This document shows positions 5,540 through 13,337 of a DNA stretch of 21,413 nucleotides, piece after piece. The notes beneath the pieces were generated by a model. The model made no database searches. It was not told the origin of the DNA and saw nothing but the letters and a program-made list of their open reading frames with translations. Source of the DNA: CAYNJF01 sp964351745 (GTDB lineage Bacteria; Pseudomonadota; Gammaproteobacteria; Berkiellales; Berkiellaceae); the NCBI GenBank assembly GCA_964351745.1, contig CAYGPI010000045.1, positions 1 to 21,413 on the forward strand, in the 5' to 3' direction. The position numbers were made by a program, and so were the translations under genes. Within the stretch, counting starts at the first letter, position 1; the number at the start of each line of letters is the position of its first letter.

Positions 5540-6643
5540 TTAACGAGATTGGCTAAGCTCTTCAATTAAGATGCCTAAAAAGCGCGTTGCTTCTCCACCA
5601 GTCACAGCTCTGTGATCAAAGGTGATCGACAAAGGCATGATTGTGCGAGTCGCTGGATCATGATTAACAGGGATCACTTCTTCTCGAACTTTACCAGTAC
5701 CAATGATAGCTACCGTGGGCGGCACGACAATAGGGCTAGCATAACGACCGGCAAAATTGCCAAAGTTGCTCAAAGTGATGGTGTGACCACTAAGCTTCTC
5801 TGGTGTAATCGATCTATCTTTAACCGCGGTTTTAAGTGAGTTCACTTCTTCTCGAATGGCATCAGCATCCTTAGCTTGGACATTCTCAATCACGGGCACA
5901 AATAAACCATCCGCGGTATCCATCGCTAAACCAATGTGGCATTCGCTAAACAAGCAACGCCCAATATTCTTGCCATCAAACCATGCATTTAAAGCTGGCT
6001 CTTTTTGACAAGCCACACTGATGGCTCTTAAGACTCTAACGGTGTAATCTTTCTCTTCCCAATCGGTAATATCAGCATCGTCAAAAATACTGACAGGGAC
6101 AACCTCTTGATGAGATTGAGTCATGATATTAGCCATCGTACGACGTGTCCCTTTTAATGGCTCAAAAGGACCCACGTTAGACAACTTAGCGGCGGTCTGT
6201 TCAACGTCTTTTTTTGTAATCGTGCCATTAGCACCTGATGGATTCACCATCGATAAATCAACATTCAATTTTTTAGCTAAAGCACGAACTGCTGGTAACA
6301 CTTTAACACCACCACGACCTGAAACATTGGTCGCTTTTTCTTGAACAACCGTGCTGCCTACTTCAACTTTACCAACAACAGTACCAGTATCTTTTTTCTC
6401 GGTCTGAGTTAAATCTTCAAAGCTAACTAAATTGTGACCGGTGATAATGACATCTCCCTTTTGGCCATGAAGTTTCATGATCTTCCCTGTGTATGGCGAA
6501 GGAACATCAACGACTGCTTTTGCAGTTTCCATCGACACCAAAGGTGCATCAACTTCGATCAGGTCGCCTTCCTTGACGTGCCACTCTACAATCTCGGCAT
6601 CTGGCAGGCCTTCACCTAAATCTGGTAACTTAAATTCTTTCAT
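5540..6643 (-). CDS. bkdB: Branched-chain 2-oxoacid dehydrogenase E2 (dihydrolipoyl acyltransferase)
   Basis: The E2 core moves the acyl group from E1 to CoA through a swinging lipoyl arm. In order: one lipoyl domain (residues 1-75, lipoyl Lys in METAKAVV, where ETAK replaces the common ETDK), a linker, a peripheral-subunit-binding domain (about 112-150, VLPAVRALAKKLNVDL), and a catalytic domain (about 160 to the end) with the active-site DHRAVTGG near 343-350. At 367 residues it is at the short end for the family. Two adjacent ATGs occur. GAGG is 6 nt from 6641-6643 and only 3 nt from 6644-6646, so the former is preferred. It follows E1beta by a few bases, with its ribosome site inside the E1beta end. 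Neighbouring BCAA genes favour a branched-chain substrate; pyruvate is the alternative. No E3 gene is nearby. Confidence 0.85.
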   Translation of the reverse strand: MKEFKLPDLGEGLPDAEIVEWHVKEGDLIEVDAPLVSMETAKAVVDVPSPYTGKIMKLHGQKGDVIITGHNLVSFEDLTQTEKKDTGTVVGKVEVGSTVVQEKATNVSGRGGVKVLPAVRALAKKLNVDLSMVNPSGANGTITKKDVEQTAAKLSNVGPFEPLKGTRRTMANIMTQSHQEVVPVSIFDDADITDWEEKDYTVRVLRAISVACQKEPALNAWFDGKNIGRCLFSECHIGLAMDTADGLFVPVIENVQAKDADAIREEVNSLKTAVKDRSITPEKLSGHTITLSNFGNFAGRYASPIVVPPTVAIIGTGKVREEVIPVNHDPATRTIMPLSITFDHRAVTGGEATRFLGILIEELSQSR

Positions 6644-6651
6644 CATCTACC

Positions 6652-7629
6652 TCAAAACTCTAAAACTTTATTCGCAGCTTCTAAGACTCTTTGTGTCGTC
6701 GGCATATATTCATTTTCATTTTTGAACAATGGCATCACCGTATCATACCCCGTAACTCTTAAAACAGGAGCCAGTAAAGAGGTTAAGCCCTTCTCACAAA
6801 TTTGCGCTGCTATCTCAGCGCCAACACCACAGGTACGTGCAGCCTCATGCACAATCACGCAACGGCCTGTCTTTTCAACCGACTCTAAAATGGTATCCAT
6901 ATCTAATGGTTTAATGGTGGCCACATCAATAACCTCACAACTAACCCCCTGTTGCTCAAGCTTTTGCGCCGCTTCCATCGTTTCATGAACCATCGCACCC
7001 CATGTGACAAGTGTTAAGTCGGTGCCTTCACGAAGTGTGAAACAAACATCTAAAGGTAATGCTTCACCATCATCTGGCACATCTTCTTTAACCTTTCTAT
7101 AAATACGCTTAGGCTCTAAGAAAATGACTGGATCTGGATCACGGATACTAGCTAGCAATAAACCATATGCTCTAGCCGGCGATGAGGGGATCACCACTCT
7201 CAATCCTGGAATATGAGCAAACATGCTTTCCGTGCTTTCGGAATGATGCTCTGGCGCATGAATGCCACCTCCAAAAGGTGCACGAATGACCATCGGACAA
7301 CTCAAACGACCTAAAGTTCTATTTCTAAGTCTAGCGGCATGGCTCACAATCTGATCAAAGGTCGCATAAATAAAACCCATAAATTGAATTTCAGCAACAG
7401 GCTTCATCCCTGCAGCAGACATCCCGACAGCCAATCCAGCTATAAGATTTTCAGCCAATGGCGTATCTCGAACTCGTTGCTCACCAAATTTCTCTTGAAG
7501 CCCAGCTGTTGTTCTAAAAACACCACCATTGACACCAACATCTTCTCCAAAAACAACAACATCAGGATCATGCTCTAATTCATATGCCATGGCTTGAGTC
7601 ACAGCTTCTACTAACGTAATCTCAGGCAT
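6652..7629 (-). CDS. bkdA2: Branched-chain 2-oxoacid dehydrogenase E1 beta subunit
   Basis: This is the beta half of the thiamine-diphosphate-dependent E1 heterotetramer, which decarboxylates the 2-oxoacid and acylates the E2 lipoyl group. The 325-residue length is standard. The start ITLVEAVTQAMAYEL, FGEDVGVNGGVFRTT, the TPLAE box near 56-60 (its Glu contacts the cofactor), the APFGGGIHAPEHHSES segment (about 117-131) and the C-terminal transketolase-like domain (VIDVATIKPLD, later GRCVIVHEA) all fit. The start overlaps the end of E1alpha by 8 bp, which implies translational coupling; AGAGGG lies just upstream of ATG. The family shares its fold with pyruvate and acetoin E1beta, so substrate is assigned from context. 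Confidence 0.87.
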   Translation of the reverse strand: MPEITLVEAVTQAMAYELEHDPDVVVFGEDVGVNGGVFRTTAGLQEKFGEQRVRDTPLAENLIAGLAVGMSAAGMKPVAEIQFMGFIYATFDQIVSHAARLRNRTLGRLSCPMVIRAPFGGGIHAPEHHSESTESMFAHIPGLRVVIPSSPARAYGLLLASIRDPDPVIFLEPKRIYRKVKEDVPDDGEALPLDVCFTLREGTDLTLVTWGAMVHETMEAAQKLEQQGVSCEVIDVATIKPLDMDTILESVEKTGRCVIVHEAARTCGVGAEIAAQICEKGLTSLLAPVLRVTGYDTVMPLFKNENEYMPTTQRVLEAANKVLEF

Positions 7630-8707
7630 GTTTCCCTCTCGCTTTTAGCTCTTCATATTGTTCTTTCAAAGCTTGAGGGATCTCTTTATAGATGTACTCA
7701 AGCATCGATTCAGGTGTCCGTTTTCCAGCATCTAAATAGCTTTCAACGTTCTGTGCAACTTTTTGGTTGGCAGCTTGATAAAGTGCTTTTTCTTGCCCTT
7801 CATCCCAAGCTTTGATGGAAACAAGATAATCACGAAGCCGCTTGATTGGATCCTTTTTCTTGCCTTCTTCTAATTCACCATCAGGGCGATACCGGCTAGC
7901 ATCATCAGCTGTTGTATGATCGCACATTCGATAAGTAATGGCTTCAATAACCGTGGCCCCTTGCCCTTGGCGTGCTCTGTCTAAAGCTTCTTCCATGGCT
8001 TGTTGAACCGCAATGATATCATTGCCATCAATTTGTAGAGAATGCACACCTCCTGCAATCCCTTTCTGAGCGATGGTTTCACATTTTGTTTGTTTATCTC
8101 GAGGAATAGAAATGGCCCACTGGTTATTATTGACCACAAAAACGACAGGCAAGTTCCAGGCACCTGCGACATTAACAGATTCGTAAAAATCACCTCGTGA
8201 TGTTCCGCCATCTCCGATGGTGGCCACGGCAACGTTTTTTTGATTCCTACATTGAAATGCTGTCGCAACCCCTACGGCATGCAAGGTTTGGCTAGCGATA
8301 GGCACGCTGATCGGAAAATCTTTTCTTGCAACCCCTTGGTAATCAGAGCCACGCTCATCACCGCCCCAATACATTAAAATGTCTTTCATGGTAACCCCGC
8401 GCCAAAACTGGGCACCATATTCTCTGTAGTAAGGGCATAGAACATCATCATCTGCCATAGCAGCACCTATCCCAACACAAATGGCTTCTTGGCCCAAAGT
8501 TGAAGGGTAGGTACCTAGCTTTCCTGTTCTTTGCAAGGCAATGGCCTTAGTATCGAAAACTCGAGTTTCAACCATAAAACGATACAATTTTTTAAGATGC
8601 TCAATGTCACTAGCAAACTCTGGGAGCTTTTGCTCGACTTTACCTTCAGGATCTAAAAAGCGATGATATAAAATCTCAAATTGCGCTACAGTTGTTTTTT
8701 GGATCAC
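7622..8707 (-). CDS. bkdA1: Branched-chain 2-oxoacid dehydrogenase E1 alpha subunit
   Basis: This is the alpha half of E1, which binds thiamine diphosphate. The cofactor motif runs from GDGGTS (165-170) to NNN (193-195). The active-site loop reads YRMCDHTTADDASRYR (259-274), matching the phosphorylation-loop region of eukaryotic E1alpha; HTTADDAS resembles the HSTSDDSS of branched-chain enzymes more than the pyruvate form. The PSTLGQEA motif is at 68-75. Length (361) is typical. The start is GTG, with a near-perfect AAGGAGG 6 nt upstream, the strongest ribosome site in the operon. It is the first gene of E1alpha-E1beta-E2 and is divergent from the acyl-CoA dehydrogenase gene, so promoters should lie in 8708-8902. 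Pyruvate dehydrogenase is the main alternative reading. Confidence 0.85.
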   Translation of the reverse strand: MIQKTTVAQFEILYHRFLDPEGKVEQKLPEFASDIEHLKKLYRFMVETRVFDTKAIALQRTGKLGTYPSTLGQEAICVGIGAAMADDDVLCPYYREYGAQFWRGVTMKDILMYWGGDERGSDYQGVARKDFPISVPIASQTLHAVGVATAFQCRNQKNVAVATIGDGGTSRGDFYESVNVAGAWNLPVVFVVNNNQWAISIPRDKQTKCETIAQKGIAGGVHSLQIDGNDIIAVQQAMEEALDRARQGQGATVIEAITYRMCDHTTADDASRYRPDGELEEGKKKDPIKRLRDYLVSIKAWDEGQEKALYQAANQKVAQNVESYLDAGKRTPESMLEYIYKEIPQALKEQYEELKARGKHA

Positions 8708-8823
8708 AAGTATCCTCCTTTAGGGTGCATGGCAATATTCACGAGTTTGTCTCAATGTTGTGACATTCTACCAAGCATTTCTCAATGAGGCGATCTTACC
8801 ACTTTGATTCTCAACTTAAAGTA

Positions 8824-8840
8824 GATAATCATTCATTATC
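8824..8840. promoter_or_regulatory. Inverted repeat in the divergent promoter region (possible operator)
   Basis: GATAAT (8824-8829) and ATTATC (8835-8840) are perfect inverted arms around CATTC. They lie between the divergent E1alpha operon and acyl-CoA dehydrogenase gene. The arms resemble half-sites of a Fur box, but the spacing differs from the 19-bp consensus and the area is very AT-rich, so this is tentative. Confidence 0.3.
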
Positions 8841-8902
8841 GTCTGAAATTAGTAAATAATAATGATTAATATTTTTAAGGGCACATGACTTACGGAGAAG
8901 AC

Positions 8903-10036
8903 ATGCTTATTGAAGAACTCCAACTTATAAAGGAAACGGCTCAACAATTCGCCAAAGCGGAGCTTAGCCCTTATGCAGATCAGTGGGCAAAAGATGCCCA
9001 TTTCCCGCATGAAGCATTAAAAAAAATGGCAGACTTGGGATTTATGGGCATGCTTATCCCAGAGAGCTATGGAGGCTCTGACATTGGATATCAAGCTTAC
9101 TCTCGAGTTATTGAAGAAATAGCACGAGGGGATGGCGCAACTTCGACCATCCTTAGTGTTCATAACAGTGTTGGTTGCCTACCTATTTTAATGTTTGGGG
9201 ATCATGAACAAAAAAATCGTTACCTACCTAAGTTAAGTTGTGGAGCATGGCTTGGATCATTTTGCTTAACAGAGCCCCAAGCCGGATCTGACGCTGGCAA
9301 CTTAATGACCAAAGCAACCCTAGATGGTGACCATTATGTGCTTAATGGTGTTAAACAATTTGTGACCAATGGCCAACACGCCAACATCGCCATTGTCTTT
9401 GCTGTCACCGATCCAACCCTCAAAAGCAAAGGCATCAGCGCTTATATCGTCCCAACAGATACGGAAGGATTTCACGTCACACGACTTGAAAAAAAAATGG
9501 GGCAAACCGCTTCCGAAATTGCTCAAATTAGTTTCGAGAACTGTCGGATCCCTAAAGAAAATTTATTAGGAGAGCTCAATCAAGGCTATAAAATCGCTTT
9601 AAGCAATTTAGAGAGCGGTCGAATAGGCATAGCAGCTCAAGCAGTGGGAATGGGACAAGCCGCCTTAGATCAAGCGCTTATCTATGCGCAAGAGCGAAAA
9701 TCTTTTGGCAAACCTCTCATCAAGCACCAAGCCATCGCCTTTAAAATTGCAGACATGAGTACCAAGCTAGAAGCCGCTCGTCAACTAGTCTACTTTGCAG
9801 CCATGCTCAAAGATCAAAAGACACCTTGTCTCATGCAAGCTGCCCAAGCAAAATTATTTGCCTCAGAAGTTGGGGAATATGTCGCAAGAGAAGCGCTACA
9901 GATACACGGTGGTTATGGTTATCTTGAAGATTTTCCAATTGAGCGGATCTACAGAGATATTAGAGTTTGTAGCATCTATGAAGGTACGAGTGACATTCAA
10001 AAAATGATCATTGCGAAACAACTGCTCCAATCATAA
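8903..10036 (+). CDS. Acyl-CoA dehydrogenase, short/branched-chain type
   Basis: An FAD enzyme that makes the alpha-beta double bond in an acyl-CoA. It shows the family signature CLTEPQAGSDAG, the FAD-binding WLGSFCLTE region, RKSFGKPLIKHQAIAFKIADM, and the catalytic Glu in IYEGTSDIQ near the C-terminus. That is the usual short-chain position, unlike the isovaleryl enzyme at 10978. Beside branched-chain oxoacid genes, isobutyryl-CoA or 2-methylbutyryl-CoA is the likely substrate; butyryl-CoA cannot be excluded. Two starts are possible. ATG at 8903 has GGAG 5 nt upstream and gives the usual family N-terminus (377 aa); ATG at 8885 has AAGGG only 3 nt upstream and adds six residues. Transcription heads into a convergent hairpin at 10043-10074. 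Confidence 0.87.
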   Translation: MLIEELQLIKETAQQFAKAELSPYADQWAKDAHFPHEALKKMADLGFMGMLIPESYGGSDIGYQAYSRVIEEIARGDGATSTILSVHNSVGCLPILMFGDHEQKNRYLPKLSCGAWLGSFCLTEPQAGSDAGNLMTKATLDGDHYVLNGVKQFVTNGQHANIAIVFAVTDPTLKSKGISAYIVPTDTEGFHVTRLEKKMGQTASEIAQISFENCRIPKENLLGELNQGYKIALSNLESGRIGIAAQAVGMGQAALDQALIYAQERKSFGKPLIKHQAIAFKIADMSTKLEAARQLVYFAAMLKDQKTPCLMQAAQAKLFASEVGEYVAREALQIHGGYGYLEDFPIERIYRDIRVCSIYEGTSDIQKMIIAKQLLQS

Positions 10037-10042
10037 CGCTCT

Positions 10043-10074
10043 AGCCTTCTTAATAGATATTTGTCAAGAAGGCT
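10043..10074. terminator. Bidirectional terminator hairpin between convergent genes
   Basis: Perfect 9-bp arms AGCCTTCTT (10043-10051) and AAGAAGGCT (10066-10074) with a 14-nt AT-rich loop sit in the 57-bp gap between the acyl-CoA dehydrogenase (plus) and the SDR gene (minus). Only short T runs follow on either side, so strength is uncertain. Confidence 0.6.
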
Positions 10075-10093
10075 TTAAGCAGCATCAAAGTGA

Positions 10094-10852
10094 TTAGCTG
10101 GGAGGCATCCGAAGCGCACCATCTAAACGAATAACCTCTCCATTTAACATCGTGTTTGAAACAATGTGCTCAACCAATGAGCTAAATTCTTCAACTCTAG
10201 CAAACCGCTTTGGAAAAGGAATATTTTTCTCTAAAGATGCTCTGACCTCATCAGGCAACCCATGTAACATGGGCGTATCTAATAAGCCTGGAGCAATGGT
10301 CATCACTCTGATACCAAATTGTGCCAACTCACGTGCTGCCGGCAAAGTCATGCCAACTACCCCGGCTTTTGATGCACTATAAGCCGTTTGCCCAATTTGA
10401 CCATCATAGGCAGCGATCGATGCTGTGTTAATAATAACCCCTCTTTGCTGATTTAAGTCAGCAGATTGCTGGGCCATGAGTTGAGCACTCAACCGCATAA
10501 CATTATAAGTGCCAACCAAATTAACATTGATAACATTTTGAAAAAAAGACAAAGGTTTTGCGCCCTCTCTCCCTGTCATCCGTGAAGGAGGCGCTATGCC
10601 TGCACAATTAACGGCAACCTTGAATGGCGAAGAGCGACGGCTTAGCTCTTCAAAGACAAGCTCTAAAGGATCAGATTGGGTAATATCCACTTGAAAAAAA
10701 GTACCCTTAATATCATCAGAAACTTTCTTGCCTCTTTCATCAATATCAACAATAACAACGCTAGCACCTAAAGCTGCTAATCGCTGAGCTGTTGCCTTCC
10801 CAACGCCAGATGAGCCTCCAGTCACAAGCGCCCACGAGTTTTCTAGATCCAT
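10094..10852 (-). CDS. SDR family 3-hydroxyacyl-CoA dehydrogenase (HSD10-like, 2-methyl-3-hydroxybutyryl-CoA type)
   Basis: A 252-residue classical short-chain dehydrogenase. NAD-binding GGSSGVG is at 12-18, an Asp ends strand 2 (VDID, NAD preference), NCAG at 82-85, and the catalytic residues are Ser145, Tyr158 and Lys162 (YSASK). The segments APPSRMTGREG, APGLLDTPML, and the end VIRLDGALRMPPS are typical of the HSD17B10 (type II 3-hydroxyacyl-CoA dehydrogenase) group, which oxidises 2-methyl-3-hydroxybutyryl-CoA in isoleucine breakdown. With the convergent acyl-CoA dehydrogenase and the downstream thiolase, it would supply the isoleucine arm. AAGGAG lies 6 nt upstream of the ATG. It is divergent from the isovaleryl-CoA dehydrogenase operon, sharing a 125-bp control region. 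Exact substrate is inferred. Confidence 0.85.
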   Translation of the reverse strand: MDLENSWALVTGGSSGVGKATAQRLAALGASVVIVDIDERGKKVSDDIKGTFFQVDITQSDPLELVFEELSRRSSPFKVAVNCAGIAPPSRMTGREGAKPLSFFQNVINVNLVGTYNVMRLSAQLMAQQSADLNQQRGVIINTASIAAYDGQIGQTAYSASKAGVVGMTLPAARELAQFGIRVMTIAPGLLDTPMLHGLPDEVRASLEKNIPFPKRFARVEEFSSLVEHIVSNTMLNGEVIRLDGALRMPPS

Positions 10853-10886
10853 GACATACTCCTTATCTATAGTGAATCACCTTGAG

Positions 10887-10899
10887 CTTTGCCGCAAAG
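10887..10899. promoter_or_regulatory. Short palindrome in the divergent SDR/liu control region
   Basis: CTTTGC and GCAAAG are perfect inverted arms around one base. The site lies within the 125 bp between the divergent SDR gene and the leucine operon. It is a plausible operator by place and symmetry; I cannot assign a regulator, and it does not look like a known LiuR site. Confidence 0.3.
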
Positions 10900-10977
10900 A
10901 TAGTTAAAGTTAGTCCAACCGTACCATTAACAGTTATGATGCTTCATTAAGGAAGCAACACAACAAAGGAGAGCTCA

Positions 10978-12141
10978 ATGGTCTTCGCTCCACAAATTCA
11001 ACTCAATGAAACTGCGGACATGATACGTGATAGCGTATTAAATTTCGCCCAAAAAGAAATTGCACCGTTTGCGTCGAAAATAGATCAAGACAACGAGTTC
11101 CCCTCTCATCTATGGAGAAAAATGGGTGAGCTTGGCTTATTAGGGATCACTGTAGAAGAAACCTATGGCGGCAGTAATCTAGGCTACCTTGATCACGTCA
11201 TAGCCATGGAAGAAATCAGTCGGGCTTCAGCCTCAGTTGGTTTGAGTTACGGGGCGCACTCAAATTTATGTGTTAATCAAATTAGATTGAACGGCTCTGA
11301 AGAGCAAAAATTAAAATATCTTCCAAAGCTTTGTAGTGGCGAATCTGTTGGCGCCCTAGCCATGTCAGAAACAAGCGCTGGCTCTGACGTCATGAATTTA
11401 AGTTGCAAAGCTCAAGCATCAGGCGACAAATTTATTCTTAACGGCACTAAAATGTGGATCACTAATGGTTCAGATGCTGATGTGTTTGTCGTTTACGTGA
11501 GAACTGATAAAGAGGCTCGCTCAAAAGGGATCACTGCTTTTATTGTTGAAAAAGATACACCAGGATTCTCAACAGCGCAAAAAATTGATAAATTGGGGAT
11601 GCGCGGATCGAGTACTTGCGAGCTGGTTTTTGAAAACTGTGAAGTTCCTAAAGAGAACATGCTTTGTGAAGTAAACCAAGGCGCATCTGTTTTGATGAGT
11701 GGCTTAAACTACGAGCGCTTAGTTCTATCAGGTGGCTCAATAGGCATCATGCAAAACTGCTTAGATATAGTTCTACCCTACCTTCATGAGCGAAAACAGT
11801 TTGGCCAGAAAATTGGTGAGTTCCAACTCATACAAGCCAAAATAGCAGATATGTATACAAAACTTCAGGCCGCTAGATGTTTTACTTACAAAATAGCTGA
11901 ATCCGCTGATAAGGGTCTGACGTTATCGAATAAGGACGCTGCTGCTGCAATTTTATTTGCTTCAGAAAATGCGACTCAAGTAGCCTTAGACACGATCCAA
12001 TGTCTTGGGGGCAATGGCTATACAAATGAATACCCTGCAGGTCGCTTATTAAGAGATGCCAAGCTCTATGAAATTGGAGCCGGCACCTCTGAAATTAGAC
12101 GATTAATTATCGGAAAAGAATTATTTCAAGAAAATCAATAA
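10978..12141 (+). CDS. liuA: Isovaleryl-CoA dehydrogenase
   Basis: This enzyme oxidises isovaleryl-CoA to 3-methylcrotonyl-CoA, the committed step of leucine breakdown, passing electrons to ETF. The 387-residue protein has the acyl-CoA dehydrogenase signature MSETSAGSDV (129-138), the MWITNGSDAD segment (159-168), and RKQFGQKIGEFQLIQAKIADM. The catalytic base separates it from other family members. Glu246 in NYERLVLSGG corresponds to the Glu of human isovaleryl-CoA dehydrogenase in LERLVLAGG, while the position used by short-chain enzymes is Ala368 (IGAGTSE). This is strong support for the substrate. AAGGAGA sits about 7 nt before ATG. It is the first gene of the long plus-strand operon that continues to 20042, with the thiolase gene starting 9 bp after its stop. 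Confidence 0.94.
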   Translation: MVFAPQIQLNETADMIRDSVLNFAQKEIAPFASKIDQDNEFPSHLWRKMGELGLLGITVEETYGGSNLGYLDHVIAMEEISRASASVGLSYGAHSNLCVNQIRLNGSEEQKLKYLPKLCSGESVGALAMSETSAGSDVMNLSCKAQASGDKFILNGTKMWITNGSDADVFVVYVRTDKEARSKGITAFIVEKDTPGFSTAQKIDKLGMRGSSTCELVFENCEVPKENMLCEVNQGASVLMSGLNYERLVLSGGSIGIMQNCLDIVLPYLHERKQFGQKIGEFQLIQAKIADMYTKLQAARCFTYKIAESADKGLTLSNKDAAAAILFASENATQVALDTIQCLGGNGYTNEYPAGRLLRDAKLYEIGAGTSEIRRLIIGKELFQENQ

Positions 12142-12150
12142 GAGGACATC

Positions 12151-13335
12151 ATGAGTTCATCATCAATAGTTATCACAGGGCATGCTAGAACGCCAATCGG
12201 TGAAATGTTAGGATGTTTTGCTAACACCAAAGCGCCTCTCTTGGGAGCCAGTGCCATCAAAGCAGCTCTTTTGCGATCTAACCTCGATGCTCATGATATC
12301 GACGATGTCATTATGGGTTGTGTCTTAGCCGCAGGTTTGGGTCAAGCGCCAGCTAGGCAAGCAGCCATCAGTGCTGGTCTCTCTGTCCACACTCCAGCTA
12401 CCACTATCAACAAAATGTGCGGCTCAGGCATGCGCGCCCTAATCATGGCTTTTGATGGTCTCAAAGCCAATAGCACTAAAATTGCTGTCGCAGGTGGGAT
12501 GGAAAATATGAGTCTAGCGCCCTATCTTGTTCCCAAAGCAAGAGCTGGTATGCGCATGGGCCACACCCAAATGCTTGATCATATGTTTTTTGATGGTTTA
12601 GAAGATGCTTATGACACAGGATGCCTGATGGGCGTCTTTGCTGAGCAATGCGTTGAGCACTATGGCTTGACTCGAAAAGAGCAAGATGATTTTGCTTTAA
12701 CCTCTTTATCAAGAGCTCAAAAAGCCATTGAAAACGGCTACTTCAGTGCCGAAATAACGCCGGTTGAAGTGAAAACTCGTAAAGAAACGCTCACGGTAGA
12801 TACAGATGAATTGCCCAGTAGAGCACGCCCTGAAAAAATTCCAAGCCTAAAGCCTGCCTTTAAAAAGGATGGCTCTGTCACCGCAGCCAATGCCAGTGCC
12901 ATCTCTGATGGGGCTTGCGCTCATGTCTTAATGCAAGAAAGTGAAGCTTTAGCAAGAGGTATAAAACCTGTTGCACGCCTTTTAGCCCACGCAACTTTTG
13001 CTCATGAGCCTCAATGGTTTACAACCGCCCCGATTGGTGCTATCAAAAAAGTGTTGGAAAAATGTCAATGGGAAACCAACGATGTTGATTTGTTTGAAAT
13101 CAACGAAGCTTTTGCTTGTGTGACTTTAGCCGCGATGAAAGAGTTAGATTTACCTCATGAAAAAGTGAACATACATGGTGGTGCTTGCGCGCTTGGCCAT
13201 CCTATTGGGGCTAGTGGTGCTCGCATTGTGTCAACACTCATCGAAGCTCTCAAACAAAATCATTTAAAACGCGGGGTTGCTGCTCTTTGTATTGGTGGCG
13301 GCGAAGCCACTGCACTTGCTATTGAGTTGGTCTAA
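12151..13335 (+). CDS. Acetyl-CoA C-acetyltransferase (thiolase II)
   Basis: A 394-residue thiolase. It cleaves acetoacetyl-CoA to two acetyl-CoA, and may also split 2-methylacetoacetyl-CoA in the isoleucine route. The acyl-accepting Cys90 lies in INKMCGSGMRAL; NEAFACVTLAAM, the GGACALGHPIGASGARI box (His350) and the second Cys380 in CIGGGEATAL are all intact at the positions of well-studied biosynthetic thiolases. AGAGGA precedes the ATG. It stands between liuA and the MCC beta gene (2 bp gap to the next), an unusual place in a leucine operon, and it closes the pathway together with the CoA-transferase encoded at the far end. Biosynthetic use (polyhydroxyalkanoate) is possible, but no pha gene is nearby. 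Confidence 0.9.
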   Translation: MSSSSIVITGHARTPIGEMLGCFANTKAPLLGASAIKAALLRSNLDAHDIDDVIMGCVLAAGLGQAPARQAAISAGLSVHTPATTINKMCGSGMRALIMAFDGLKANSTKIAVAGGMENMSLAPYLVPKARAGMRMGHTQMLDHMFFDGLEDAYDTGCLMGVFAEQCVEHYGLTRKEQDDFALTSLSRAQKAIENGYFSAEITPVEVKTRKETLTVDTDELPSRARPEKIPSLKPAFKKDGSVTAANASAISDGACAHVLMQESEALARGIKPVARLLAHATFAHEPQWFTTAPIGAIKKVLEKCQWETNDVDLFEINEAFACVTLAAMKELDLPHEKVNIHGGACALGHPIGASGARIVSTLIEALKQNHLKRGVAALCIGGGEATALAIELV

Positions 13336-13337
13336 AG

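Noticed and set aside
5612..8268. Several 60-95-residue frames across the dehydrogenase operon, on both strands
   Set aside because: All lie inside E1alpha, E1beta or E2, whose motifs are intact; they have no ribosome sites of note.
8824..8840. A true Fur box in the divergent region
   Set aside because: The arms match Fur half-sites, but the total length and centre do not fit the consensus and the region is AT-rich; kept only as a generic inverted repeat.
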